This document shows positions 1 to 8,727 of a DNA stretch of 51,219 bases, in pieces. Each line of letters starts with the position of its first letter. Within the stretch, counting starts at the first letter, position 1. The stretch lies in the NCBI GenBank assembly GCA_016191285.1, contig JACPPA010000050.1, positions 1-51,219 of the forward strand. Direction: 5' to 3'. The notes under the pieces were generated by a model, which was given only the letters and a program-made list of their open reading frames with translations, was not told the origin of the DNA and searched no databases. Source of the stretch: Gammaproteobacteria bacterium (lineage in GTDB: Bacteria; Pseudomonadota; Gammaproteobacteria; Ga0077536). Position numbers and translations under genes: made by a program.

Positions 1-159
1 GGCGGCGCTTAGGTGTTTTAGGCATTGGCAAATCATGCCAGATTTATCCTTACCTCAAATATGCAGCGAACCCTATGAAAATAGGCTTTACAACTTGAGC
101 ATCTACTCATTTTTACCCACACTCAAACCGGAAGAGCCAAGAAAACTAAAAAAGACGAG

Positions 160-402
160 ATGCGTCCGGAATACAAGCGTTCGGATTTCACCAGCCTTAA
201 GCGCGGTAAATTCTACGCTGAAGTCGCTAAGGGGACGGCAGTGGCGCTCCTTGATCCGTCAATCGCCAAAGCATTCCCCACATCGAAGGCCGTAAACGAA
301 GCATTGCACGGATTGTTAGCACTCACCGAACAAACATCACGCATAACAATGCTGACCGGACGCCGGGGAAAGCGCGGCGGCGCAGCACGGCAACCCGTGT
401 AG
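160..402 (+). CDS. Small antitoxin-like hypothetical protein
   Basis: An 80-residue basic protein starting MRPEYKRSDF. It resembles short single-domain proteins that begin with M(R/K)xEYKRSDF and carry a conserved FPTSxAVNEAL segment (here around residues 38-48), which are often found near toxin genes; this comparison is from memory. The C-terminus is rich in Gly, Arg and Lys and is probably disordered. No partner toxin is visible between the window edge and this gene, so it may be a solitary remnant. No function is claimed. The ATG was chosen because similarity begins there; the sequence in front (AAAGACGAG) is a weak ribosome binding site. Confidence 0.5.
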   Translation: MRPEYKRSDFTSLKRGKFYAEVAKGTAVALLDPSIAKAFPTSKAVNEALHGLLALTEQTSRITMLTGRRGKRGGAARQPV

Positions 403-545
403 CCGGCGCTGATGTCTAGCGTTAATGAGAACCGAATTGAGCGACGGCGTTACTGCAGAGAGATCTGCGTACTGCATTTCCGCTCGTGGCCGGTCACCGA
501 CGAACAGGCGACGATTCGCGAATGCTGTCGCGTGGATGCAATGTA

Positions 546-619
546 GGTGTCAGAGCTTGTCTTTTGCTCAAGCGCAATGCGGCACCTTTGCAAAAGGGCA
601 AAAAGCAAGCTCTGACACC
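546..619. repeat. 74-bp palindromic hairpin element
   Basis: Perfect 14-bp inverted repeat (GGTGTCAGAGCTTG at 546-559 and its complement at 606-619), continued by near-complementary TCTTTTGC / GCAAAAAG inside. It lies in a gene-free stretch (403-767) and looks like a miniature interspersed palindrome. The rest of that stretch shows nothing recognisable. Confidence 0.6.
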
Positions 620-767
620 CATGTTCTGTTCCGATAGCTCGGCCACCGACACCTTCAGCCACACCTCCGCCATCAACTAGACTAGTAGTCAATGACTGCT
701 GCCGCTACCTGCTATATCTGAGAGTAGACACCCGCTATTCACTCGACTCAAACGTTAGGTGCGATTT

Positions 768-1022
768 TCAGTAGTGATAGCGTAGTTGTGCGATGAACAG
801 TACTTCGCCTTCTACGCGGTAGACAATTCGATGTTCGTCGTTGATTCGACGCGACCAAAATCCGGAAAATGCATGTTTTAGTGGCTCCGGTTTACCGCTG
901 CCCTCGAATGGCGAGCGCAGAATGTCTTTAATAAGAACATTGATCCGCTTGAGAATGCTTTTGTCGGTGCGCTGCCAGTACAAGTAGTCTTCCCAAGCGT
1001 TCTCGGAAAACTGAAGTTTCAA
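768..1022 (-). CDS. yoeB: Toxin YoeB (Txe/YoeB family mRNA interferase)
   Basis: An 84-residue RelE-fold toxin, which in this family cleaves mRNA in the ribosomal A site. The sequence has the family features: the NAWEDYLYWQ start, a GKPEPLK segment, the basic SRRINDEHRIVYRV strand, and the C-terminal His-Tyr pair (ends RYHY) that includes the catalytic His of E. coli YoeB. Glu in FEGSGKPE and Arg in EHRIVYR match the other catalytic positions. Length is as expected (84 aa). The ATG overlaps the stop of yefM by 4 bp (ATGA), as is usual for translational coupling of antitoxin and toxin. Confidence 0.93.
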   Translation of the reverse strand: MKLQFSENAWEDYLYWQRTDKSILKRINVLIKDILRSPFEGSGKPEPLKHAFSGFWSRRINDEHRIVYRVEGEVLFIAQLRYHY

Positions 1023-1270
1023 TCGAGCAGTTTCCGCCTAGTGCCGCCAGTGGTTTTGAGTTCAGCGATAGACTCCAGCAGACGCCGCGCATTTTTTGGG
1101 CTGCGCAGCAAGTACGCAGTTTCTTCCAGCGCTTGATAGTCATCGAGCGACATCATGACTACCGACTGGGAATTCTTTCTGGTAATAATAATTGGCGCGT
1201 GGTCGTCACAAACTTTATCCATGGTATTCGCAAGCTTACTGCGGGCTTCGGAATAGGTCAGGGTATCCAT
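1019..1270 (-). CDS. yefM: Antitoxin YefM (Phd/YefM family)
   Basis: An 83-residue antitoxin that should bind and neutralise YoeB and repress the operon. The protein begins MDTLTYSEARSKLANTMDKV and has the family core PIIITRKNSQSVVMMSLDDY followed by ETAYLLRSP. The start at 1270 is chosen over an upstream in-frame start because similarity begins exactly there and AGAGGCGAG precedes it. The toxin gene follows with a 4-bp overlap. The promoter region carries a two-site operator. Confidence 0.93.
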   Translation of the reverse strand: MDTLTYSEARSKLANTMDKVCDDHAPIIITRKNSQSVVMMSLDDYQALEETAYLLRSPKNARRLLESIAELKTTGGTRRKLLD

Positions 1271-1287
1271 ATCGGCTCGCCTCTTGT

Positions 1288-1305
1288 GGTACAACTCATT
1301 GTACA
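1288..1305 (-). promoter_or_regulatory. YefM-YoeB operator, paired TGTACA-type sites
   Basis: TGTACA at 1300-1305 and GGTACA at 1288-1293 lie 12 bp apart centre to centre, just upstream of the yefM start. In E. coli the YefM-YoeB operator has a long and a short palindrome with a TGTACA core, also centred 12 bp apart. The match in motif and spacing suggests conditional autoregulation by the same mechanism. Confidence 0.6.
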
Positions 1306-1431
1306 AAAGAGAATCCCACCTAACAACGCAATGGACCTGACGGGATCGAGTCGAACGAATAAGCGAAACTCCGGCGCCAGTCACCCGCGCCGCGTTTGAG
1401 TTCAGCGGCGGCCCGCTCACAATAGGGTGCT

Positions 1432-1611
1432 TCGAACGGGCTCGATTGTCTCGGCTATGACCTTGCGCGCATGGGGATGCGCATCATCCTCGAAGAGCTA
1501 ACGCGACGCCTGCCGGGTCTTGATCTCGCGCCGGCGTAGGATATATCGGTATTCCGCGAATACCTCGCATCGCGGGCCCGAACAGGTGAGCGTCCGGTGG
1601 AATGTCGCTAG
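1432..1611 (+). pseudogene. Cytochrome P450 C-terminal remnant
   Basis: One frame reads DCLGYDLARMGMRIILEEL and then TRRLPGLDLAPA, followed by a stop at 1537. It resembles the P450 heme-binding end and L helix (CLGxxLARxEMRIxLEELxRRLPxLxL). After the stop the same frame continues FREYLASRARTGERPVEC, resembling the usual P450 tail (NLAFRGPERLPVEW), ending at 1611. The His and Gly residues before the heme Cys are lost and the N-terminal part of the gene is gone. This is a decayed fragment, not a working gene, and it runs into the 3' end of the opposing SDR gene. Confidence 0.65.
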
Positions 1612-2330
1612 ACCAACAATCCACCGCCATCAATCGTGAGTACTGTCCCGTTCACGTAACCGTTCTTCATCAGAAACAACACCGCATCGGCGATTTCGTC
1701 CGGCCGGCCAACCCGTTTAACGGGTAATTTCTCACCGGCTGCCTTCAGTATCGCGTCGCGTTGATCGCCGAAGAAGCCATCGAATAACGGGGTATCGACA
1801 AAGCCTGGCTGGATCACATTGACGCGGATCGGTGCGAGATCCAACACCAGGGAACGCGCGAAGGATTCAACCGCGCCACACGAGGCGGAAGCGACAGCCG
1901 CGCCGGCCAAGGGTCGACGCGCGGCGGTGCCGGACATAAACACCAGCGAGCCGCGCGTATTCATTTTCGGCGCGCCGTACTTCGCGGCATATAACGCAGC
2001 CCAAAACCGCACACCCATCGCCGGACGCAACTCGGTACGGCTCGGTGCGAGTTTGGGATCGAGCACTAAGGTGCCGACGGTGGAAAAAATGTGATCAATG
2101 CCGGTGAAGGATTCGAAGAATTCGCGCGCCGGTCGCTCATGCGCCGCATCGAATTGTTCGGCACGCGCCTCATTACTCAAGACTTTCCGCGCGGCCGCCA
2201 GCCGCGCTGCATCGCGACCGGTGATGACCACCTTCGCGCCCGCAGCTTGTGCTGCTTGGGCCGTTGCCAAGCCGATGCCGGAGCTGCCGCCCAAAATAAT
2301 CACCGTCGCGCCGTTTAGATCATTCGCCAT
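1608..2330 (-). CDS. SDR family oxidoreductase lacking the YxxxK dyad
   Basis: A 240-residue Rossmann protein. The cofactor-binding GGSSGIG loop is near residue 15, an NAD(P)-preference segment TGRD follows, and the C-terminal RVNVIQPGFVDTPLF and IDGGG segments are intact. Where classical SDRs have YSASKAAV this protein has ASASCGAV, so both catalytic Tyr and Lys are missing. The active-site Ser region (VFMSGTAA) is kept. A subgroup of SDRs with the same replacement exists (remembered), so this may be a divergent enzyme or a binding protein. It stands alone between the P450 remnant and a large inverted repeat. Confidence 0.85.
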   Translation of the reverse strand: MANDLNGATVIILGGSSGIGLATAQAAQAAGAKVVITGRDAARLAAARKVLSNEARAEQFDAAHERPAREFFESFTGIDHIFSTVGTLVLDPKLAPSRTELRPAMGVRFWAALYAAKYGAPKMNTRGSLVFMSGTAARRPLAGAAVASASCGAVESFARSLVLDLAPIRVNVIQPGFVDTPLFDGFFGDQRDAILKAAGEKLPVKRVGRPDEIADAVLFLMKNGYVNGTVLTIDGGGLLV

Positions 2331-2512
2331 GTTGGATTTCCCCGGCTTCGGATCGCCGAAACCATTTCAATTATTTTCGAGTAAATTTCCAATGCCTGTC
2401 AGCGACCAAGCGTATCGCGCTAAACGCCTCTTTCGAATTTTGACTGGGTGAAGCAACATGACAAATCGAAGCTAAAAACCCCTAGTTCAGATCGCAGTCG
2501 ATGTTCTTATTC

Positions 2513-2666
2513 CCCCTCACCCCGGCCCTCTCCCGCGAGGGGAGAGGGGGTAATATTGAACTCGCGGGTCTTTCTCCGCTCCTCTTACGAGTGCGCTAGG
2601 GCGAAGGATCAAGCAGCACCGATTTCGCCCCCCTCTCCCCTCGCGGGAGAGGGCCGGGGTGAGGGG
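2513..2666. repeat. Large inverted repeat, 38-bp perfect arms
   Basis: Arms at 2513-2550 and 2629-2666 are exact reverse complements (CCCCTCACCCCGGCCCTCTC and on), separated by 78 bp. The whole can fold into a long hairpin downstream of the ICMT-like gene. This pyrimidine-rich sequence type is a common interspersed palindrome in proteobacteria and may end transcription. Confidence 0.75.
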
Positions 2667-2689
2667 TTTAGAAGTAGGAAAGCGGCCCG

Positions 2690-3427
2690 CTATGCCACCG
2701 GTTCGCGTAAACCGCCGCGTCGTTTCACCATCCCTACCGATAGAAAAATCGCGACACATACTGCGCCAGCGCTCAATAAGGTCGTTTGACGCGTAGCCCC
2801 CATGCCCGCACTGCTAGTCGCCGCCTCATACGCCAGCAGCAACAGCGCGGTCATCACCCACACGATGCAGCTCTCCATTTCTTTCGAGACTACACGTCGC
2901 CAATTAAAGCGCATGCCGGTGACGGTTTGCGTGAGCCCGCCGAACCGCGGCAACCAGCGCGGCACCCGCGCGCAATACGCCGTAAAAGCCACGCCAAACT
3001 TAGACCCGAGATAAGTCTCCTCGGCGCGTACGACGGCAATATAAGCCAAACCAAAGAACGCGCCGCCGAGCACGTACACCAACGGATGATTGTGGATCAC
3101 AAATAGCCCGGCCAAGATCAGTAGATTGCCGACGTAGAGCGGATTGCGCGCATGCGCGAACAGCCCTTCGGTGACCAACGTATCGGCATGCACTTTTTTG
3201 TCCACGCCGCCGCGCTTGATATACGCGAGCCCCACCACCAGCGCGCGCAGTAATTGCCCGCTAGCCGAAATTCCGAGGCCAACCAGATCAAGCCATAGAT
3301 CAGAAGACAACGAGCCGCCCGCTAAACGCGGACGAAAACTCGCGAACAACACCAGCATCACCACCGGGAAGACACGGTTGCGCTCGCGAAAAAGCCAATT
3401 GCCGTACGCGATGAGAATTGACGACAC
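2690..3427 (-). CDS. ICMT/PEMT-family membrane methyltransferase
   Basis: An integral membrane protein of the isoprenylcysteine carboxyl methyltransferase/phospholipid methyltransferase family, which transfers methyl from SAM to lipid-like substrates. Hydrophobic segments alternate along the chain. The family signatures are GLFAHARNPLYVGNLLI and, after two more hydrophobic segments, RAEETYLGSKFG then CARVPRWLPRF. The substrate is unknown. The reading frame is open back to 3514, inside cmoA. I prefer the GTG at 3427, which follows the cmoA stop (3444) and has GGA eight bases upstream. The gene is probably co-transcribed with the CmoA-like gene. Confidence 0.8.
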   Translation of the reverse strand: MSSILIAYGNWLFRERNRVFPVVMLVLFASFRPRLAGGSLSSDLWLDLVGLGISASGQLLRALVVGLAYIKRGGVDKKVHADTLVTEGLFAHARNPLYVGNLLILAGLFVIHNHPLVYVLGGAFFGLAYIAVVRAEETYLGSKFGVAFTAYCARVPRWLPRFGGLTQTVTGMRFNWRRVVSKEMESCIVWVMTALLLLAYEAATSSAGMGATRQTTLLSAGAVCVAIFLSVGMVKRRGGLREPVA

Positions 3428-3443
3428 GATCGAATCCGGTGAC

Positions 3444-4232
3444 TTAATTTTTAACCGCGATAATGCCAGCGAAGTTATACCACCGGAAAAATTCTTCGAC
3501 GTGGCCAAAGCCAATGCTCTGCAACAGCAAGCGATTCTCCTCGGGTCGATACGGGATCAAGACATTTTCGAGGGCTTCGCGTTTTTGCGCGATTTCCACT
3601 TCGGAATAGCCATTGCGGCGCTTCATGTCGTAGTAATAACGAATAAAAAGGCGATTGAGTAGACTCGCCGACAAGGTTTGTTTCTCGACCAGCAGCAAGC
3701 ACCCTTGATCGGTCAACCCTTCGTAAATCCAGCGAATGACGCGTTCACGATGCAATGGCCGCACGAACTGCAGGGTTAGGTTCATGACCACGACTGACGC
3801 ATTATCGACCACGCGATCAGTATTTAAATCGGCTACTTGTAGTTCATAGGCCCGGCTCACCCCAGCGGCTTCCAGCTTGAGTTGCGCCTTGTCGAGCATC
3901 TCACGCGAATTGTCGACACCCACAAAGCGCACGCCGGGGTCGACTGTGCCATCGAGTGCGAGCAAGGTCGTGGCGGTCGAGCAGCCGAGATCAAAGAGCT
4001 GCGTGCCCGGTACCGCGAAGTCGCCGGCTTGTTCGGCGATCATGCGTTGGATTTCGTCGTAGAACGGCACGGAACGACCGACCATATCGTCGAATACCGA
4101 GGCGGTTTTAGCGTCGAACTTAAAATCCTTCGAACCACTGGCCGTATCTTCGAAGATGGCGTCTCGCGCCGGACTAGACGGTTCAGCACTGTCGATCGCG
4201 CGCACCACTGTAGGAGATTTTTTGTCTGTCAC
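3444..4232 (-). CDS. cmoA: CmoA-like carboxy-SAM synthase
   Basis: A 262-residue class I SAM-fold protein closely following E. coli CmoA, which converts SAM and prephenate to carboxy-SAM for cmo5U34 tRNA modification. Visible matches are [15 protein letters not shown], the SAM loop [29 protein letters not shown], and [20 protein letters not shown], which includes the Arg that binds the carboxylate in CmoA. There is a roughly 30-residue extra N-terminus. The start is GTG with GAGAGG upstream. In E. coli the partner cmoB follows; here an ICMT-like gene does, and no cmoB is in the window. A diverged role cannot be excluded. Confidence 0.82.
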   Translation of the reverse strand: MTDKKSPTVVRAIDSAEPSSPARDAIFEDTASGSKDFKFDAKTASVFDDMVGRSVPFYDEIQRMIAEQAGDFAVPGTQLFDLGCSTATTLLALDGTVDPGVRFVGVDNSREMLDKAQLKLEAAGVSRAYELQVADLNTDRVVDNASVVVMNLTLQFVRPLHRERVIRWIYEGLTDQGCLLLVEKQTLSASLLNRLFIRYYYDMKRRNGYSEVEIAQKREALENVLIPYRPEENRLLLQSIGFGHVEEFFRWYNFAGIIAVKN

Positions 4233-4241
4233 GTCTACCTC

Positions 4242-4949
4242 TCAAGCCATTGTCGAAATCGATTTTCGGGGACCGCCAAAGGCGCGATACACGCCGAGAC
4301 AAATGATCCACGCCAACCACGCCGACCACAAGTCGTGTGAGATGAAATGCGCCCCGCGGATCCATTGGGTTAGCGCAAATAAGCTGCCCAATGCGGCGGC
4401 GCCGGCCAACGCGCGTCGCGCCCAGCGCGGCCGCCGGTCGCGCCACAGAAAATAGAAGGCGAAAAGCGCGAAGGCACCGCTCGAGTGCGCACCTGGAAAG
4501 CAGCCATCGGCCACCGCGCCGGGCGGGCGGGTATCAAATAGCCGCACGTACGGTTTGTCGCCCCCGTAGCGGGCCAATGACCACGGGCAGTCGATTTCAG
4601 TTGTGGCCTTGCCCAGCGCCACCACGCCAGTGACGAAACACAGGCAAAGCAGTACATAGCCGCTGCCACGCCGCCACGGACGATACGCGGCACGCGCGAA
4701 ACTCGCGAGGTAAACCCCGAGCGTCAGCACGGCAAACACCACCATCAGGCGATTCCCGCCATCGTGTAGGACGTTCTTGTACAAAAATAAACTACGCGCG
4801 GGAAACGTAAGCTGTGTTGGGTCGTAAAACAGATCACTAACGAACAGGTCGAAATGCAGGCGATAAATCACGCTCGCCAACAGGGCGAAGGCGGCGGCCG
4901 GGAACATCAAGTGACTGCGCCAGAAGCGCGCATTCGAAGTGGCGGACAT
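4242..4949 (-). CDS. PAP2 family phosphatase, membrane-bound
   Basis: A 235-residue protein with about six hydrophobic helices. The three PAP2 phosphatase motifs are present: KPYVRLFDTRP (KxxxxxxRP), PGAHSS (PSGH-type, with Ala for Gly), and RGAHFISHD (SRxxxxxHxxxD-type, Gly/Ala variant with both His and Asp kept). Such enzymes dephosphorylate lipid phosphates at the periplasmic face. It starts 10 bp after the stop of the sulfatase-fold gene and is surely in the same operon, suggesting joint action on envelope lipids or glycans. Confidence 0.85.
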   Translation of the reverse strand: MSATSNARFWRSHLMFPAAAFALLASVIYRLHFDLFVSDLFYDPTQLTFPARSLFLYKNVLHDGGNRLMVVFAVLTLGVYLASFARAAYRPWRRGSGYVLLCLCFVTGVVALGKATTEIDCPWSLARYGGDKPYVRLFDTRPPGAVADGCFPGAHSSGAFALFAFYFLWRDRRPRWARRALAGAAALGSLFALTQWIRGAHFISHDLWSAWLAWIICLGVYRAFGGPRKSISTMA

Positions 4950-4959
4950 AAACTAGCGG

Positions 4960-6957
4960 TTAACGCGCAGAGAGTTGCGAATGCACGGTGAGGCCAGCGT
5001 TTGGTGGACGCCGTAATGCCCCCCGATCAAAAGCGTCGGCGGCCACTTGGTAATGCGCTATCGCGTCGTGTTTTAGTTCGTCATCGCCAACCGCCGGTTC
5101 CGAGGGTTCACCCGCGGCGGAACGCAGGACGGGCGCGCGTTGCGGTCCCAAGTCGACTTGTCGACCATCGCGGATGAAGCCGAGTTCCTGATACGTGCTG
5201 ATGAAAACGGCTGGCGACTGAGTGATCGGCGTCGCCAAGTCACGACCAAAAAACGGCGCGCGATACGACATTCGCAACATGCGTAGGATGGTTGGCGCAA
5301 CATCAATTTGGCTCGCGAACTGGGCGTCCTCGTGTGCCGGCACGCGTTTCGGGGCGTAAATAATAAGCGGGATGTGATAACGCGCCAGCGGCAAATCGGT
5401 CATGCCTGCGCTCGATGCGCAATGGTCCGCCACGATGACAAAGACGGTGTCGGCAAACCACGGCCGCTGCCGTGCGCGATCGATGAAGTCGCCGATCGCC
5501 CAATCGGTGTACTGAACCGCGCCGGAGCGTCCGCTAGTTTCCGAGGCGAGCGGCACCCGTCCGCTCGGGTAGGTAAACGGCCGATGATTCGACGTCGTCA
5601 TGATATGGGTGAAGGAATGGCGCCCGGCCGCCGCCGATTGATCCATCTGGCGCAGCGCCAGCGTGAAGAGATCTTCATCGGCCACGCCCCACGCGGTCTC
5701 GTGATGAATGTCGGCATCGGGGACAGCGTTGCGATCGACCACGGTATACCCGTTATTGCTGAAGAATTCCCGCATATTGTCGAACCGCGCATAACCACCA
5801 TAGACGTAGCGTACATCGAAACCGTGATCCTTGAAGATCGAACCCAGCGTGATCAAATTCGCGTTGTGCGGCCGCTTGACGATCGACTCGCCGGGCGTCG
5901 GTGGCACCGACAACGACAACGCCTCCAAGCCACGCACCGTGCGCGTGCCAGTGGCATAGAAGTTGGTGAAAAACCAGCCGTCCTTCGCCAGCGCATCGAG
6001 GCGCGGCGTGATCCCCTCTTGGTTGCCGAAGCGCTGCATGAACTCAGCGGACAAACTTTCTACCGAGATCAGCACTACATTGAGTTGGCGCGGTGTCGCG
6101 CCGTAATCGACCGCGCGCGTTAATTCAAAGGGATCGGCGCTATAGCGAACCTGCGGATCCTTGAACGCTTGCGCGCGCACGCGCTGGTACGCCTCGGCGC
6201 GCGGCAAGCTCGGGTAAAAGGATTTGTAATCGAGCTCCGCGTGATTAAACGCACGGAAGAATTCATAAATGCCATTCCTCGAAAGTTCATTGGCGTAGCG
6301 GTTTTCGAATCGATTATGCAAAGAATCGGGCACGGCATAAAACGCCAGTACCGGCAACAGCAATAGCGCACCCGCGGCCACCGCCTCGCGACGCCACGGC
6401 GCGCGCGGACCGCCACCCGCGATGACGTGATGGCGTGCACGAAACACTAGCGCGAGGCTAAGGCCGGCGATCCCACCGAGCACCCACGCCACGGGATACG
6501 ACTGCCAGATATTGACGACGATTTCCTGGGTATAAACCAAGTAATCCACCGCAATAAAGTTGAAGCGCGTACTGAACTCATCCCAGAAAATCCATTCCGA
6601 TACCGCGACGAAGAGCATCAAGAACACCCAAACGGTGATCCCAGCGAGCATCACGGCGCGCGACGCCCGATAGCGGCGCCATGTCTGCGGGAGGGCCACG
6701 AGCAGCACCAACAACGGGATAAAAAAGAACGTGGCGGTGATTAGATCGAACACCAGCCCGAGACCCAAAATGGCCGCGATCGACAGCGGCGGCGCCGCTA
6801 ATGATCCGGCACTTTTCGCCATCAACAGCACGCGCGTCAGCGTCGCCAATCCAACAAAGACCACTAACAACCAACGCCACGGCCGTAGGCGCTCGCCGCG
6901 CCAGATAAGGTCAACTATAGAAGGCCCGGGGACGAGTTCGCGCAAATGAAAGAGCAT
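4960..6957 (-). CDS. LTA synthase-family sulfatase/phosphoglycerol transferase
   Basis: A 665-residue protein with five hydrophobic helices in the first ~220 residues and a C-terminal periplasmic alkaline-phosphatase/sulfatase domain. The metal site begins at VVLISVESLSAEFM; the nucleophile is the Thr in FYATGTRTVRG; VIVADHCASSAG and the His in HIPLIIYAPKR supply later ligands. This layout fits phosphoglycerol or phosphoethanolamine transfer to envelope polymers (OpgB/LtaS-type). The acceptor is unknown. The partner PAP2 gene follows at once and could recycle the lipid by-product. The last ~70 residues are not part of the catalytic core and are unassigned. Confidence 0.85.
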   Translation of the reverse strand: MLFHLRELVPGPSIVDLIWRGERLRPWRWLLVVFVGLATLTRVLLMAKSAGSLAAPPLSIAAILGLGLVFDLITATFFFIPLLVLLVALPQTWRRYRASRAVMLAGITVWVFLMLFVAVSEWIFWDEFSTRFNFIAVDYLVYTQEIVVNIWQSYPVAWVLGGIAGLSLALVFRARHHVIAGGGPRAPWRREAVAAGALLLLPVLAFYAVPDSLHNRFENRYANELSRNGIYEFFRAFNHAELDYKSFYPSLPRAEAYQRVRAQAFKDPQVRYSADPFELTRAVDYGATPRQLNVVLISVESLSAEFMQRFGNQEGITPRLDALAKDGWFFTNFYATGTRTVRGLEALSLSVPPTPGESIVKRPHNANLITLGSIFKDHGFDVRYVYGGYARFDNMREFFSNNGYTVVDRNAVPDADIHHETAWGVADEDLFTLALRQMDQSAAAGRHSFTHIMTTSNHRPFTYPSGRVPLASETSGRSGAVQYTDWAIGDFIDRARQRPWFADTVFVIVADHCASSAGMTDLPLARYHIPLIIYAPKRVPAHEDAQFASQIDVAPTILRMLRMSYRAPFFGRDLATPITQSPAVFISTYQELGFIRDGRQVDLGPQRAPVLRSAAGEPSEPAVGDDELKHDAIAHYQVAADAFDRGALRRPPNAGLTVHSQLSAR

Positions 6958-6984
6958 AAATAGTGACCAGGCAGTGGGGATGCG

Positions 6985-7375
6985 GCGAATGACCGGGTCT
7001 CACCGCCGTCGTCCCGGCAACCGCCGAGACCCAGTCAAATAATTAATATTCCTGGATTCCGGCCTGCCGGGCCGTGTAAAAACTCGATAGGAGTTGTCGT
7101 CGTAGCGTCCGACCCTGCACCCGTCATTCCGGCGAACGCCGGAAGCCAAAGGGCTTTCGAGCACCCCCACCCCCGTCATTCCGGCGCACGCCGGAAGCCA
7201 GTGAAGAAATGCTGTCCGCGCCGTGCGCGGACACCTGATCCGACTGGATCCCGGCGTTTCGCTGTGCGAATTCAGGGATGACGGCGCGAGAACAGCGCCG
7301 CGCCCGGTACCCCCACACCAGATCGACAACTCCATCAGGTTTTCACACGGCCTGCCGCGCCGGAATGACGATAAG
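6985..7375. repeat. Cluster of REP-like palindromes
   Basis: The 566-bp gene-free stretch 6958-7523 holds several copies of the common GTCATTCCGGCG..CGCCGGAAGCC repeat. Two tandem copies lie at 7120-7148 and 7172-7200, a degenerate inverted one at about 7239-7290, and half copies near 6990-7036, 7053 and 7356-7373. No gene was recognised within it. Confidence 0.7.
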
Positions 7376-7523
7376 TTAACACTTGGCACCCATAGGGTGA
7401 GCGATACTTCCGCCTCGCTGTTTAGCATAAGGATGGATTCTCAAGATGCGGTCTGGATTGCTGGCGCGATTAGACGCGTCTAGCAGCTTTGAGTCTAGCG
7501 GTAATGTCCTTAGGTTAGCGACA

Positions 7524-7988
7524 TCAATACTCGGGCCGCGACCGTCCATAACTATCCAGCCACACCAGGGTTGCGCCTTTAAGTGGCACGCGCGATCGCA
7601 CTTGCAGCTTGTAAAACGTTTCGCCCTTGGGCACCGAATCCTCTTCCAATACCACACCGGGAAGGCCGTGAAAAAAAGTGTAACCGGTGGCATGCAATTG
7701 AAACGGCTTGCCATTGCGATTGATCGCTTCCGCTTCGATCGCGCTAAGCGGCATGACCTGGGGCAATTGCTGGACGATAGTGCTACGCTTCAAGCCCAGG
7801 CTATCCAGATCCCGTAAATAAATAATGAGCCGCGGATTGCCGGTTTGCGCGGTCAACACTTCGCGTAACGTGACTTCACGCCATTCGGGCGTTAGATCAA
7901 ACGGCGCGCCGGTTACCGATAGCGAGTCGAGCGAAATACTGCCCAACGCGGCCACCAATTGCACCCAGAGCACAAGGTCGCTTAACAC
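7524..7988 (-). CDS. Hypothetical protein
   Basis: A 154-residue protein not recognised. It starts with GTG preceded by GAGGT at good spacing, 19 bp after the hydrolase gene stops, so it is probably third in the surE operon. A mildly hydrophobic N-terminus (MLSDLVLWVQLVAALGSISL) is not a clear signal peptide. The rest is mixed alpha/beta with no Cys cluster and no evident catalytic motif. Function unknown. Confidence 0.6.
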   Translation of the reverse strand: MLSDLVLWVQLVAALGSISLDSLSVTGAPFDLTPEWREVTLREVLTAQTGNPRLIIYLRDLDSLGLKRSTIVQQLPQVMPLSAIEAEAINRNGKPFQLHATGYTFFHGLPGVVLEEDSVPKGETFYKLQVRSRVPLKGATLVWLDSYGRSRPEY

Positions 7989-8007
7989 CGATTTACCTCG
8001 ATGTTAG

Positions 8008-8727
8008 TTAGTCCCGTGCGGCCTCGATAAGTTTAGCGGCGAGTCCAGCGGGATTCGTGAAGAGTACCTCGTGGCCACCGGCCATTTGCACCAGACGATA
8101 GACACCAAGACGGTTTGACATGCGTGGATGCCAGCCCCACTCGCCGGGCGGCAACGCGGTATCTTCGGTGCAATTTAAATAGCTGCGCGGAATTTCCTGG
8201 GTGAAAAAGCGCTGTAAGTCGAGTTGATCGATGAAGGGTTGATAGGGTTCGGGGGACAGAGTCGCGTACGTTGTCTGCGCCAATTCCAAGCTCGCATCGT
8301 TCATAAAAGCATCGCGCCAAACCGTAAACGGCAGCATGACCGTGCGCTCCGCGGTAACGAGATGTTCGAACATCTCGCGATAATGCGGCGGCACATTGTC
8401 CATCAGCGACTCGCCATGCTGCAACACGAAGGCGTTCCAGAACACTAAACGCCGGATCCGTTCGGGCATGATTTCGGCGAGTTTGGCGATGATCGTTCCG
8501 GCGAAGCTATGGCCGACCAACACAAAGTCGCGCAGGTCGTGTTCAACGATAAAGTCGGCCAGCGAGCGCGTGCAATCGGCGTGCGTCACGCGTTTATCCA
8601 CGCCTAGTCCGTGGCCGGCCAAAGTTGGCGCGTAGGTGCGATGGCCGGCCGCCTGCAAATGCGCGCAAGTCGCCTGCCACGCCGCGCCGTCGTGCCAAGC
8701 GCCATGAACCAAGACAAAGGTTGTCAT
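8008..8727 (-). CDS. Alpha/beta hydrolase
   Basis: A 239-residue single-domain hydrolase. The oxyanion-hole segment FVLVHGAWHDGAAW opens the protein, the nucleophile elbow is VGHSFAG (Ser near residue 94), and the catalytic His lies in MAGGHEVLFTNP near the end. This form (HGAWH plus GHSFAG) is typical of small esterases related to plant methyl esterases; the substrate is unknown. The ATG overlaps the surE stop by 4 bp (ATGA), so translation is coupled. Confidence 0.88.
   Translation of the reverse strand: MTTFVLVHGAWHDGAAWQATCAHLQAAGHRTYAPTLAGHGLGVDKRVTHADCTRSLADFIVEHDLRDFVLVGHSFAGTIIAKLAEIMPERIRRLVFWNAFVLQHGESLMDNVPPHYREMFEHLVTAERTVMLPFTVWRDAFMNDASLELAQTTYATLSPEPYQPFIDQLDLQRFFTQEIPRSYLNCTEDTALPPGEWGWHPRMSNRLGVYRLVQMAGGHEVLFTNPAGLAAKLIEAARD

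Noticed and set aside
5308-6123. 271-residue plus-strand ORF antisense to the sulfatase-fold gene
   Set aside because: Composition is Arg-rich with no recognisable domain, and it is fully inside a well-supported gene; a typical GC-rich shadow frame.
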